Source of the DNA: CAZOHN01 sp964579325
Lineage (GTDB): Bacteria > Pseudomonadota > Alphaproteobacteria > Rhodobacterales > Rhodobacteraceae
Direction: 5' to 3'
DNA: 8,546 nucleotides
Assembly: GCA_964579325.1 (NCBI GenBank)
Contig: CAZOHN010000155.1
Span: forward strand, 1-8,546
Position 1 is the first letter of the stretch. Each line of letters opens with the position of its first letter. This document shows, in pieces, positions 1-6,716 of the stretch. A program made the position numbers and the translations under genes. A model generated the notes under the pieces. It ran no database searches. It was not told where the DNA came from and worked only from the letters and a program-made list of their open reading frames with translations.

Positions 1-2612
1 TCCTCTCGCCCTTCTTCGCGGCAGGCTTCTACTACAAGACCTTCATGTGGCCGAAAGCCTTCTGGGAAAAGATCTACGAGCCGATCATCCGCAAGGCGGC
101 GGGCCTGGGCCGCCTCTCCGGCAAGGCCGATCCCGACCTCTACGACAAGGGCTTCCGCCACTGCGACCTGCTCGTGATCGGCGCAGGCCCCGCAGGCCTC
201 GCGGCCGCGCTGACCGCAGGCCGTGCCGGGGCAGATGTGATCCTTGCCGATGAGGACTTCCTCCTCGGCGGCCGCCTCAACGCCGAGACCTTCGAGGTCG
301 GCGGGGGCGATGGATCAGGCTGGGCGCAGGCGGCGGCGGCGGAACTCGCCACGCTGCCGAACGTCCGGCTCATGGCCCGCACCACCGTGATCGGCGCCTT
401 CGACCACGGCATCTACGGCGCGCTCGAACGCAACGCCGACCACATCGACGAGCCCGCCGATGGCAAGCCGCGCCAGACGCTGTGGCGCCTCTATGCCAAG
501 CGCGCCCTCCTCTGCGCCGGCGCGACCGAGCGGCCCATCGCCTTCCGCAACAACGACCGCCCCGGCGTGATGCTGGCCGGAGCGCTCCGCGCCTACGCCA
601 ACCGCTGGGCCGCACTCGCGGGCCGCGAGGTGGCAGTGTTCACCAACAACGATGACGGCCACCGCACTGCGCGCGACCTGATGGCCAAGGGCGCCGCAAT
701 CGCCGCCGTCATCGACACCCGCCCCGACGCACCGAAGGGCGATGGCTACGAGGTCCTCGCGGGTGCCGTTGTCACGGATGCACACGGCCGCCTCGGCCTG
801 ACCTCGATCGAGGTCCGCCCGGCCTCAGGCGGCACCCGCCGCATCCCCTGCACCGCGCTCGGTGTCTCGGGCGGCTGGAACCCCAACGTCCACCTGACCT
901 GTCACCAGCGCGGCCGCCCCGTCTGGAATGATGCTCTCGCCGCCTTCCTGCCCAGCGGCACCCTGCCCCCCGGCATGTCCGTCGCCGGGGCCGCCGCCGG
1001 CGCCTTCTCCACCGCCGCCGCGCTGCGCACCGGGGCCGAAGGCGCCCGCACCGCCCTCGCCGACCTCGGCCGCGCCGCCACGCTCCCCGACCTCCCCGAG
1101 ACCGAGGACGCGCCGGTACGCCTCACCCCGTTCTGGCACGTCGCAGGCAAGGGCCGCGCCTGGGTCGATCCGCAGAACGACGTGACGGTGAAGGACGTCA
1201 AGCTCGCCCATCAGGAGGGCTACGTCTCGGTCGAGCACCTCAAGCGCTACACCACCCTCGGGATGGCGACCGACCAGGGCAAGACGGCCAACGTCACCGG
1301 CCTCGCAGTCATGGCCGAGGTCACGGGCCGCACGATCCCCGAGACCGGGACCACCATCTTCCGCCCGCCCTACACCCCCGTCGCCATAGCCGCCTTCGCG
1401 GGCCGTTCGGCGGGCAAGGACTTCCGCCCGACCCGCCTCACCCCCTCGCACAAATGGGCGGCGGAACAGGGCGCGGTCTTCGTCGAGGTCGGCCAGTGGC
1501 TGCGCACCCAGTGGCTGCCCCGCCCCGGCGAAACCACATGGCGGCAATCGGTCGACCGCGAGGTGCTTGCCACCCGCGCCTCGGTCGGCATCTGCGACGT
1601 GACCACGCTCGGCAAGATCGACGTGCAGGGCACCGACGCGGCCGAGTTCCTCAACCGCATCTATGCAAACGCCTTTGCCAAGCTCCCCGTCGGCAAGGTC
1701 CGCTACGGCCTGATGCTGCGCGAGGACGGCCACGCGATGGACGACGGCACCGCCGCCCGCCTCGCCGAGGACCATTTCGTCGTGACCACGACCACCGCCA
1801 ATGCGGTTGGCGTCTACCGGCACATGGAGTTCTGCCGCCAGGTCCTTTGGCCCGGCCTTGACGTGCAACTGATCTCCACCACCGAAGCCTGGGCGCAGTT
1901 CTCGGTCGCCGGGCCGAACGCGCGCCGTCTCCTCCAGAAGATCGTCGACCCCGCGCACGACATCTCCAACGAAGCCTTCCCCTTCATGGGCTGCGGCGAG
2001 ATCACGGTCTGCGGCGGCCTGCGCGCAAGGCTCTTCCGCATCTCCTTTTCGGGCGAGCTTGCCTACGAGATCGCCGTTCCCACCCGCTACGGCGACGGGC
2101 TGATGCGCGCGATGGTCGAGGCGGGTCGCGCGTTCGACGCGGTCGTCTACGGGACCGAGGCGCTCGGCGTCATGCGGATCGAAAAGGGCCACGCGGCAGG
2201 CAACGAACTCAACGGCACGACGACCGCGTTCAACCTCGGGATGGGCGGCATGGTGTCCAAGACCAAGGACAGCATCGGGGCCGTCCTCAGCCGCCGCGAG
2301 GGGCTGACGCGCGAGGATGCGCTTACCCTCGTCGGCTTTAAGCCGGTGAAGCCCTCCGAGACCTTCGCGGCGGGGTCGCACTTCATCGCGCAGGGCAAGG
2401 CGGCGACCGCCGAGAACGACGAGGGCTACATGACCTCGGTCTGCTTCTCGCCGAACCTCGGCCATACCATCGGGCTGGGCTTTCTGGTGAACGGCAAGGC
2501 CCGGATCGGCGAGACCGTCCGCGCGGTGAACCCGGTCCAGAACGCCGAAACGCTGGTGGAGGTCGTCAGCCCGCACTTCATCGACCCCGAGGGAGACCGC
2601 CTCCGTGCATAG
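1..2612 (+). CDS. soxA: Sarcosine oxidase, alpha subunit (5'-truncated by the window edge)
   Basis: This is the large subunit of heterotetrameric sarcosine oxidase, a cytoplasmic flavoenzyme that oxidises sarcosine to glycine and passes the methyl carbon to tetrahydrofolate. The frame is open from base 3, and the 14 codons before the first ATG (base 45) read as normal SoxA sequence (PFFAAGFYYKTF then MWPKAFWEK), so base 45 is internal and the N-terminal 2Fe-2S-like part (roughly 130-140 residues of a ~1000-residue protein) lies outside. Numbering from that Met, a dinucleotide-binding motif GAGPAG is at 46-51, followed by the family stretches NNDRPGVMLAG and TCHQRGRPVW. A GcvT-like folate-binding domain fills about bases 1470-2600, with DREVLATR, GKIDVQG and GVMRIEKGHAAGNELNG. 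The stop overlaps the soxG start by 8 bases; soxB and soxD are expected upstream. Subunits of N-methylglutamate dehydrogenase (Mgd) are homologous, but the fit to classical SoxA is closer. Confidence 0.95.
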   Translation, partial: LSPFFAAGFYYKTFMWPKAFWEKIYEPIIRKAAGLGRLSGKADPDLYDKGFRHCDLLVIGAGPAGLAAALTAGRAGADVILADEDFLLGGRLNAETFEVGGGDGSGWAQAAAAELATLPNVRLMARTTVIGAFDHGIYGALERNADHIDEPADGKPRQTLWRLYAKRALLCAGATERPIAFRNNDRPGVMLAGALRAYANRWAALAGREVAVFTNNDDGHRTARDLMAKGAAIAAVIDTRPDAPKGDGYEVLAGAVVTDAHGRLGLTSIEVRPASGGTRRIPCTALGVSGGWNPNVHLTCHQRGRPVWNDALAAFLPSGTLPPGMSVAGAAAGAFSTAAALRTGAEGARTALADLGRAATLPDLPETEDAPVRLTPFWHVAGKGRAWVDPQNDVTVKDVKLAHQEGYVSVEHLKRYTTLGMATDQGKTANVTGLAVMAEVTGRTIPETGTTIFRPPYTPVAIAAFAGRSAGKDFRPTRLTPSHKWAAEQGAVFVEVGQWLRTQWLPRPGETTWRQSVDREVLATRASVGICDVTTLGKIDVQGTDAAEFLNRIYANAFAKLPVGKVRYGLMLREDGHAMDDGTAARLAEDHFVVTTTTANAVGVYRHMEFCRQVLWPGLDVQLISTTEAWAQFSVAGPNARRLLQKIVDPAHDISNEAFPFMGCGEITVCGGLRARLFRISFSGELAYEIAVPTRYGDGLMRAMVEAGRAFDAVVYGTEALGVMRIEKGHAAGNELNGTTTAFNLGMGGMVSKTKDSIGAVLSRREGLTREDALTLVGFKPVKPSETFAAGSHFIAQGKAATAENDEGYMTSVCFSPNLGHTIGLGFLVNGKARIGETVRAVNPVQNAETLVEVVSPHFIDPEGDRLRA

Positions 2613-3171
2613 CCTCGCCCCCGTCACACCGCTCGGCGGCACGGTCGCCGTCACCGAGACCGTCGGCACGATCACCATCGCCGAAGTCACCGACCGCGCG
2701 CTGGCCTCGCTGGCCTGCCGCCTCGACCAGGATGCCGCCTTCGCCGGACACGTCGAGGCCCTGTTCGGCACCACCCTCCCCGGCCCCGGCACCTGGGTCC
2801 GGTCCGGCGACTGGGGCCTGATCTGGACCGGCCCCGGCCAGTGGTTCGTCGAAGCCCCCTTCGCGACGCACGAAGACATCGCCGCAAGGCTCAAGTCCGC
2901 CTTCGGGGCCACCGCCTCGGTCACCGAACAATCCGACGCCTGGGCACCCTTTGACCTTGCCGGACCGGACGTCCTCGCAATGCTCGAGCGTCTCGCCCCG
3001 GTCGATACGCGCAGCATGGCCACCGGCGCCGCCACACGCACGGTGATCGAGCATATCGGCTGCCACCTCATCTGTCGCGAGGCAGGCACGGCCTTCACCG
3101 TCATGGGCGCGCGGTCTTTCGCGGGGTCGCTGCACCACGCGCTCAAGGCCGCCGCCCTCAGCGTCGCCTGA
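2605..3171 (+). CDS. soxG: Sarcosine oxidase, gamma subunit
   Basis: This is the small gamma subunit of heterotetrameric sarcosine oxidase, 188 residues, within the family's usual ~180-210. It is a structural subunit with a degenerate GcvT-like fold and no cofactor of its own as far as is known. Family-type segments are SGDWGLIWTGPGQW near residues 68-81 and FDLAGPDVLAMLERL followed by DTRSM in the middle. The start is a GTG at 2605 that overlaps the soxA stop by 8 bases; a purine-rich GAGGGAGA (2589-2596) at 8 bases' distance serves as ribosome binding site, and no better start keeps the N-terminus. The overlap implies translational coupling and equal stoichiometry with SoxA. This is the last gene of the sox operon here: the next gene converges on it with 3 bases between the stops. 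Confidence 0.93.
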   Translation: MHSLAPVTPLGGTVAVTETVGTITIAEVTDRALASLACRLDQDAAFAGHVEALFGTTLPGPGTWVRSGDWGLIWTGPGQWFVEAPFATHEDIAARLKSAFGATASVTEQSDAWAPFDLAGPDVLAMLERLAPVDTRSMATGAATRTVIEHIGCHLICREAGTAFTVMGARSFAGSLHHALKAAALSVA

Positions 3172-3179
3172 CCCTCAGG
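3167..3179. repeat. Small inverted repeat spanning the convergent soxG and regulator stop codons
   Basis: CCTGA (3167-3171), a CCC loop, then TCAGG (3175-3179) form a perfect 5-bp inverted repeat that contains both TGA stop codons. It could make a short hairpin in either transcript. No T-tract follows on either strand, so a terminator role is weakly supported; part of the symmetry follows simply from two facing TGA stops. Confidence 0.3.
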
Positions 3180-3804
3180 TCGAGGGGATCGGCCGGTTGC
3201 CTGCGACGCGGAAGGCATTGATCCGGCTGCGTTCCTCAAGCGGCGCGATCCCGAACGCCTCGCGGTAGTGCCGCGTCAGCGTGGCGGTCGTGTCATAACC
3301 CACCGCCACCGCGATCCGCGTCAGGCTGTCTTTCGAGTACAACACCAACTGCCGCGCCGCCTGCATCCGCATCATCCGGTAGTAGCGCAGCGGGCTCTGC
3401 CCCGTCGCCAGCTTGAACTGCCGCTCGAGCTGCCGCGCCGAAAGCCCCGTCGCCCGCGCCACCGCCTCGATCTCGACCGGCATGTCGATATGCTCGGCAA
3501 AGACCGCGACTGCCTTCGCCACCGCCTCGGGCAGCATGTCCCCGGTGCTGTCGCGCTTGAGCGTCGGCACCTTCTGGCGGACCCCCTGCCCGCGCACCAG
3601 CGGATGCTGGAACCAGCAGGCCACCTCCGTCGCCACGCTCGCGCCCAGCCGCTCCTCGATGAAGCCGAGCATCAGGTCGAAGGCCGCCGCGGCGCCCGAG
3701 ACCGTCAGGCGCCCCCGGTCGATGACGATCACGTCGCCCTTCATGTCAAGCTGCGGGAACTCGGCCGCGAAAGCCGCCTCGTAGCACCAGTGGACCGAAC
3801 AGGC
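3175..3804 (-). CDS. GlxA/GbdR-type AraC-family transcriptional regulator, C-terminal part (5' end in the N gap)
   Basis: This is a transcription activator of the subgroup that joins an amidotransferase-like (DJ-1/PfpI) sensor domain to an AraC DNA-binding domain; known members include GbdR (glycine betaine/dimethylglycine), SouR (sarcosine) and CdhR (carnitine). The frame is open from the stop at 3175 up to the gap edge at 3804. The 20 codons before the first ATG (3744) read CSVHWCYEAAF..EFPQLD, typical of the end of the sensor domain, so that ATG is internal. Numbered from it, VSGAAAAFDLML lies at 15-26, the first helix-turn-helix at about 92-111 (VARATGLSARQLERQF), and the second at about 141-162 (TRIAVAVGYDTTATLTRHY). 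The N-terminal fragment resumes at 3905-4016. Position next to soxAG suggests it senses sarcosine or a related N-methyl compound and activates sox; that is inference. It could equally serve the dmm genes. Confidence 0.87.
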   Translation of the reverse strand, partial: ACSVHWCYEAAFAAEFPQLDMKGDVIVIDRGRLTVSGAAAAFDLMLGFIEERLGASVATEVACWFQHPLVRGQGVRQKVPTLKRDSTGDMLPEAVAKAVAVFAEHIDMPVEIEAVARATGLSARQLERQFKLATGQSPLRYYRMMRMQAARQLVLYSKDSLTRIAVAVGYDTTATLTRHYREAFGIAPLEERSRINAFRVAGNRPIPST

Positions 3805-3904
3805 NNNNNNNNNNNNNNNNNNNNNNNNNNNNNNNNNNNNNNNNNNNNNNNNNNNNNNNNNNNNNNNNNNNNNNNNNNNNNNNNNNNNNNNNNNNNNNNN
3901 NNNN
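3805..3904. other. Assembly gap (100 Ns)
   Basis: The gap is exactly 100 undetermined bases, the usual placeholder for a scaffold join of unknown size. It interrupts the AraC-family regulator gene. The two flanking coding fragments are out of frame with each other across 100 bases; they come into frame only if the true gap length leaves remainder 2 when divided by 3. The visible fragments total about 246 residues, against roughly 310-350 for the family, so some 200-300 bases are probably missing. Confidence 0.97.
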
Positions 3905-4016
3905 TCGAGGTCAGGCAGGCCATCGGGAAGCCCGGGAAGATCAGGAACCCGACGACGACGGGCGACTGGACCGGAGATTGAACTTCGTTCAACGTCTGAC
4001 TACTCTCAGGAAACAT
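3905..4016 (-). CDS. N-terminal fragment of the same GlxA/GbdR-type regulator
   Basis: Reading the - strand from an ATG at 4016 gives 37 residues to the gap edge. The core VVVGFLIFPGFPMACLTS (residues 20-37) is the first beta strand and turn of the amidotransferase-like sensor domain seen in GbdR/GlxA-type regulators (typically VGFLLLPGFS). This is therefore the start of the gene whose C-terminal part lies at 3175-3804. ATG at 4016 has no good ribosome binding site; a TTG at 3992 (codon 9) is an alternative start and lies after the same promoter candidate. The gene is divergent from the XRE-cupin regulator, with about 52 bases between the preferred starts. The first 19 residues are poorly conserved-looking and contain the 15-base palindrome at 3978-3992. 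Confidence 0.8.
3978..3992. promoter_or_regulatory. Perfect palindrome TTGAAC-TTC-GTTCAA, candidate operator
   Basis: This is a perfect 6+3+6 inverted repeat, AT-rich against a GC-rich background, upstream of the XRE-cupin gene and at the start of the divergent AraC gene. Its left arm coincides with the -35 box of the best predicted promoter for the XRE-cupin gene, the usual place for a repressor site. Symmetry and size suit a dimeric helix-turn-helix protein such as the XRE-cupin regulator itself. The regulator assignment is inference. Confidence 0.5.
3978..4006 (+). promoter_or_regulatory. Candidate sigma-70-type promoter for the XRE-cupin regulator
   Basis: A -35 TTGAAC (3978-3983; four of six consensus bases) and a -10 TACTCT (4001-4006; three of six, including the key TA and final T) are separated by exactly 17 bases. 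Transcription would start near 4013, leaving a leader of about 55 bases before the ATG at 4069. The -35 box is embedded in the palindrome. Confidence 0.45.
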
Positions 4017-4029
4017 GGCGCTGGCTCAG

Positions 4030-4058
4030 GTTGTGGCGCGCAGGGCAGGCAAGTGCAA
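4030..4058 (-). promoter_or_regulatory. Weak candidate promoter for the AraC-family regulator
   Basis: On the - strand, TTGCAC (4058-4053) and CACAAC (4035-4030) are 17 bases apart and would start transcription near 4023. That leaves only about 7 bases before the ATG at 4016, or about 30 before the TTG at 3992. The -10 match is poor, so this is tentative. Confidence 0.25.
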
Positions 4059-4068
4059 GGGAACGCGT

Positions 4069-4698
4069 ATGACGGCAGCCATCCTCGGTCAGGACCCCCA
4101 TCGCCTCCGCGAAGAACGCGAGAACGTCCTTGAAGTCGCCATCGGCCGCGAGGTCCGCGCCTTCCGCCAGCAGGCCGGGATCACCGTGGCCGAACTCTCG
4201 CGCCGCACCGGCCTTTCCATCGGGATGCTCTCCAAGATCGAGAACGGCAACACCTCGCCCTCGCTCTCCACCCTGCAAAGCCTCGCCCATGCGCTGAGCG
4301 TCCCCCTCACCTCGTTCTTCCGCCGCTTCGAGGACGTCCAGGAAGCCGTCCACACCAAGGCCGGCGAGGGCCTTGAGATCGAGCGGCGCGGCACCCGCGC
4401 AGGCCACCAGTACAAGCTTCTGGGCCACATCGGCGCGAACAGTTCCGGCGTGCAGGTCGAACCCTACCTGATCTCGCTGACCTCAGAATCCGATACCTTC
4501 CCGACCTTCCAGCACGAAGGCATCGAGACGATCTACATGCTGACCGGCGAGGTCGACTACCGCCATGGCAGCAACGTCTATCCCCTCAAGCCCGGCGACA
4601 CGCTGTTCTTCGATGCCGACGCGCCGCACGGACCGGAAGTGCTGCGCAAGCTGCCCGCGACCTACCTGTCGATCATCGCCTACCCGCAGGGCAAGTAG
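4069..4698 (+). CDS. XRE-family transcriptional regulator with C-terminal cupin domain
   Basis: This is a 209-residue cytoplasmic DNA-binding regulator. An HTH of XRE type covers about residues 24-80 (VAELSRRTGLSIGMLSKIENG, then SPSLSTLQSLAHAL). A cupin_2 sensor domain covers about 125-205, with metal- or ligand-site candidates H149, E150 and E153 in the first cupin motif and H187 in the second (PGDTLFFDADAPHG). I chose ATG 4069 over ATG 4015 because AAGGGAA (4057-4063) lies 5 bases before it and because 4015 would overlap the divergent gene's start. Proteins of this build usually repress, often including themselves, amine, polyamine or amino-acid catabolic genes, with the cupin binding the inducer. 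It is divergent from the AraC gene and converges on dmmC with 2 bases between the stops. Control of the dmm operon or the AraC gene is inferred from position only. Confidence 0.92.
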   Translation: MTAAILGQDPHRLREERENVLEVAIGREVRAFRQQAGITVAELSRRTGLSIGMLSKIENGNTSPSLSTLQSLAHALSVPLTSFFRRFEDVQEAVHTKAGEGLEIERRGTRAGHQYKLLGHIGANSSGVQVEPYLISLTSESDTFPTFQHEGIETIYMLTGEVDYRHGSNVYPLKPGDTLFFDADAPHGPEVLRKLPATYLSIIAYPQGK

Positions 4699-4700
4699 CG

Positions 4701-5741
4701 TCAGTCCGGCCAGATCCCAGGCGAGGTCGGCGTGCCGTCGTCGTACTGGCTGAGCCACTCGACCATCGTCGGGCGGTTGCGCAGGAAGCCCTTGTAGGCC
4801 GCCAGCGGCTCGGGCAGGTCGCGCACCACCCGGTGCAGCCTGCGGCCCCACTTCGGGATCGTCACCAGCTCGTCGAACTTGATGAGGTAGCACCGGATCG
4901 GGAAGGCCAGCGCGTTCGAGCGCGGCAGCCGGATCAGGGTCTGCAGTTCCACCCGCAGGTGCATCCGCTGGCCCACGTTTTCGGGCGTGATCGAGGCGCG
5001 CGTCGGCCCCCACTTGGGGTAGTTCTCGGGGCTGGTGTCGAGCAGCGGGTCGACCGTCATCGTCCAGTTGAACCGCCGCACCGGAGCGCCATGGCGCAGG
5101 TTCAAGAGAAACTTCAACGCCCGGTCGAACACCCCCATCTCGTGCGCCATCGGCACCGGTGCGTGCCACTCGTGGAACCGCATCCCGATGTCGAAGTCGA
5201 GAGACCAGTCGGCCTGGGTCGTCACCATGCCGGCATCCATCCACAGGTCGTCGTCGCGCTGGTCCTGCAGCGAGAAATCGCCCTGGGTCTGGCGGGTGAT
5301 GTATTCCATCGGGCCATAGGGCAGCGTGGTCTCGTCGAGGAAGGTGAAGGTCTCCTCGATCTCAAGCGGCCGGTTGATCCAGGTCCACCGGTTGCCGGTC
5401 TTGTGCAGATCGAACCACTGCGGATAGTCGCGGGCCTTCATCTCCATGATGAGTTCCAGAAGGTCCCAGCCCGCCAGCGTCATGTGCGGCAGCGACTGGC
5501 AGCGCAGCGGGTCCTCCGCCAGCACCATCGCCCGGTCGCGCATCTCGGCGACGTAGTGCTCGTCCACGTCGAAGAAGTGCTCGAAGACGCTGCCCTTCGG
5601 CCCGGGCACATGCGGCTCGAGGTTCACCGAATAGAGGTAGCTGTCCTCGTGGAACGGGAACGGGAACCGCCGGATCGCCTTGGGCGAGTTGCGGAACGTG
5701 AAGTCGTTGCGGAAGGTCTCGACGTTGAATTCCTTGCCCAT
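4701..5741 (-). CDS. dmmC: Haem-dependent oxidative N-demethylase (DUF3445/HODM), dimethylamine monooxygenase catalytic subunit
   Basis: This 346-residue protein belongs to the family once called DUF3445, the haem-binding PAS-fold alpha subunit of an NADPH- and O2-dependent oxidative N-demethylase. The characterised Pseudomonas mendocina enzyme turns dimethylamine into methylamine and a THF-captured one-carbon unit. Family signatures seen here are QGDFSLQ (153-159), ADWSLDFDIG followed by FHEWHAPVP (177-197), RFNWTMTVDP (223-232) and LRVELQTLIRLPRS (262-275). His190 and His193 lie in the conserved block; I cannot tell which residue ligates the haem. No signal peptide or membrane segment is visible. 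AGGAGG (5752-5747) overlaps the stop of the upstream gene and sits 5 bases before the ATG, 9 bases after that stop, so expression is tightly coupled. It is the last gene of the operon. The letter C is assigned from the dmmDABC order, and the substrate is inferred from family and context. Confidence 0.87.
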   Translation of the reverse strand: MGKEFNVETFRNDFTFRNSPKAIRRFPFPFHEDSYLYSVNLEPHVPGPKGSVFEHFFDVDEHYVAEMRDRAMVLAEDPLRCQSLPHMTLAGWDLLELIMEMKARDYPQWFDLHKTGNRWTWINRPLEIEETFTFLDETTLPYGPMEYITRQTQGDFSLQDQRDDDLWMDAGMVTTQADWSLDFDIGMRFHEWHAPVPMAHEMGVFDRALKFLLNLRHGAPVRRFNWTMTVDPLLDTSPENYPKWGPTRASITPENVGQRMHLRVELQTLIRLPRSNALAFPIRCYLIKFDELVTIPKWGRRLHRVVRDLPEPLAAYKGFLRNRPTMVEWLSQYDDGTPTSPGIWPD

Positions 5742-5750
5742 CGGGTCCTC

Positions 5751-6716
5751 CTATCGGTCCAGTACGAGCTTCGCGCCTTCGAAGCGCGACACGCATGGCA
5801 TGATCTTCTTGCCCGAGGCCCGCTGCTCGGGCGTCAGCCAGTGGTCATTGTGCTGGATCGCGCCGTCGCAGGCGACGACATCGGTCTCGCACTGCCCGCA
5901 GGCCCCGCCCCGGCAGAGGTAGGGCGCCTCGACCCCCGCCGCCTCGATCGCCTCCAGCAGCGACTGGTGCGTGCCCACGCTGATCCGCTTGTTCGAGGCG
6001 GCCAGCTCCACCTCGAACACCTTGCCCGTCGGCGGCGCGAGGAATTCCTCGTGGTGCACCGCGCCTTTCGGCCAACCCTTCTCGGCCGCCGTGCGCCGCA
6101 CCCAGTCGATCATCGGCTTCGGCCCGCAGACATAGAGGTGCGTGCCCAGCGGCTGGCCGGTCAGCAGCCGGTCGAGGTCGATGAACCGCTTCTCGTCGTC
6201 GATGTAGAGATGCACCCGGTCGCCATAGCGCGCCGCGAGGTCGTCCATGTAGGCCCCGAGCGGTTTCGACCGCGCGGCGAAGTGCAGTTCGAACCGACCG
6301 CCCAACGCCTGAAGCTGCGCCATCTGTGCGAGGAACGGCGTGATCCCGATCCCGCCGGCGATCATCAGGTGCTTGCGCGCCCTGAGGTCGAGCGGAAACA
6401 GGTTCACCGGGTTCGAGATCACCATCTCCATCCCCGGCACGACATGCCGGTGCATGTAGAGCGACCCGCCCCGCCCGGCCTCGTCACGCCGGACCGAAAT
6501 GGAATAGCCCGTGCTGTCGGCGGGGTCGCTCATCAGCGAATAGGGGTTCAGCCGTCGGGTGCCGCCGTCATCCATCTCGACGACCGTATGCGCCCCGCCC
6601 GAGAAATGCGGCATCGGCCCGCCATCGCGCCGCACGAAGCGGAACCGCTTGATCAGGTCGTTGACCTCGACGACCTCGGCGACACGAACGGGGATCTTGG
6701 TTCCTCCGGCGCTCAT
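5751..6716 (-). CDS. dmmB: FMN/2Fe-2S oxidoreductase (phthalate dioxygenase reductase type), dimethylamine monooxygenase reductase
   Basis: This 321-residue electron-transfer protein carries electrons from NAD(P)H to the haem subunit. Domains in order are: a flavin-binding barrel (about 8-110) with NPYSL at 57-61; a nucleotide-binding domain (about 113-215) with GGIGITP at 121-127 and CGP at 197-199; and a C-terminal plant-type ferredoxin (about 232-320) with cysteines C268, C273, C276 and C308 in the C-x4-C-x2-C...C pattern. The order flavin, nucleotide, ferredoxin is that of phthalate dioxygenase and vanillate demethylase reductases. Longer reading to 7016 is rejected: the extra 100 residues are low-complexity antisense-like sequence over the next gene. 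ATG 6716 has GGAG 8 bases upstream and overlaps the dmmA stop as ATGA. The flavin motif lacks the Arg two residues before Tyr seen in most relatives. Confidence 0.9.
   Translation of the reverse strand: MSAGGTKIPVRVAEVVEVNDLIKRFRFVRRDGGPMPHFSGGAHTVVEMDDGGTRRLNPYSLMSDPADSTGYSISVRRDEAGRGGSLYMHRHVVPGMEMVISNPVNLFPLDLRARKHLMIAGGIGITPFLAQMAQLQALGGRFELHFAARSKPLGAYMDDLAARYGDRVHLYIDDEKRFIDLDRLLTGQPLGTHLYVCGPKPMIDWVRRTAAEKGWPKGAVHHEEFLAPPTGKVFEVELAASNKRISVGTHQSLLEAIEAAGVEAPYLCRGGACGQCETDVVACDGAIQHNDHWLTPEQRASGKKIMPCVSRFEGAKLVLDR

Noticed and set aside
825..3239. Open frame of 804 codons on the - strand across soxA and soxG
   Set aside because: It lies antisense to two well-recognised genes, has a compositionally biased sequence with no domain, and is the expected shadow frame in GC-rich DNA with strong third-position GC bias.
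3268..3981. Open frame of 237 codons on the + strand running through the N gap
   Set aside because: It is held open only by undetermined bases and is antisense to the AraC-family gene.
3978..3992. LexA/SOS box
   Set aside because: Alphaproteobacterial LexA sites are direct GTTC-N7-GTTC repeats; this is an inverted GAAC-N3-GTTC, and no SOS gene is nearby.
4015..4068. Extension of the XRE-cupin regulator by 18 residues to ATG 4015
   Set aside because: There is no ribosome binding site at 4015, it would overlap the divergent regulator's start, and the predicted transcript would begin almost at that codon; ATG 4069 has AAGGGAA upstream.
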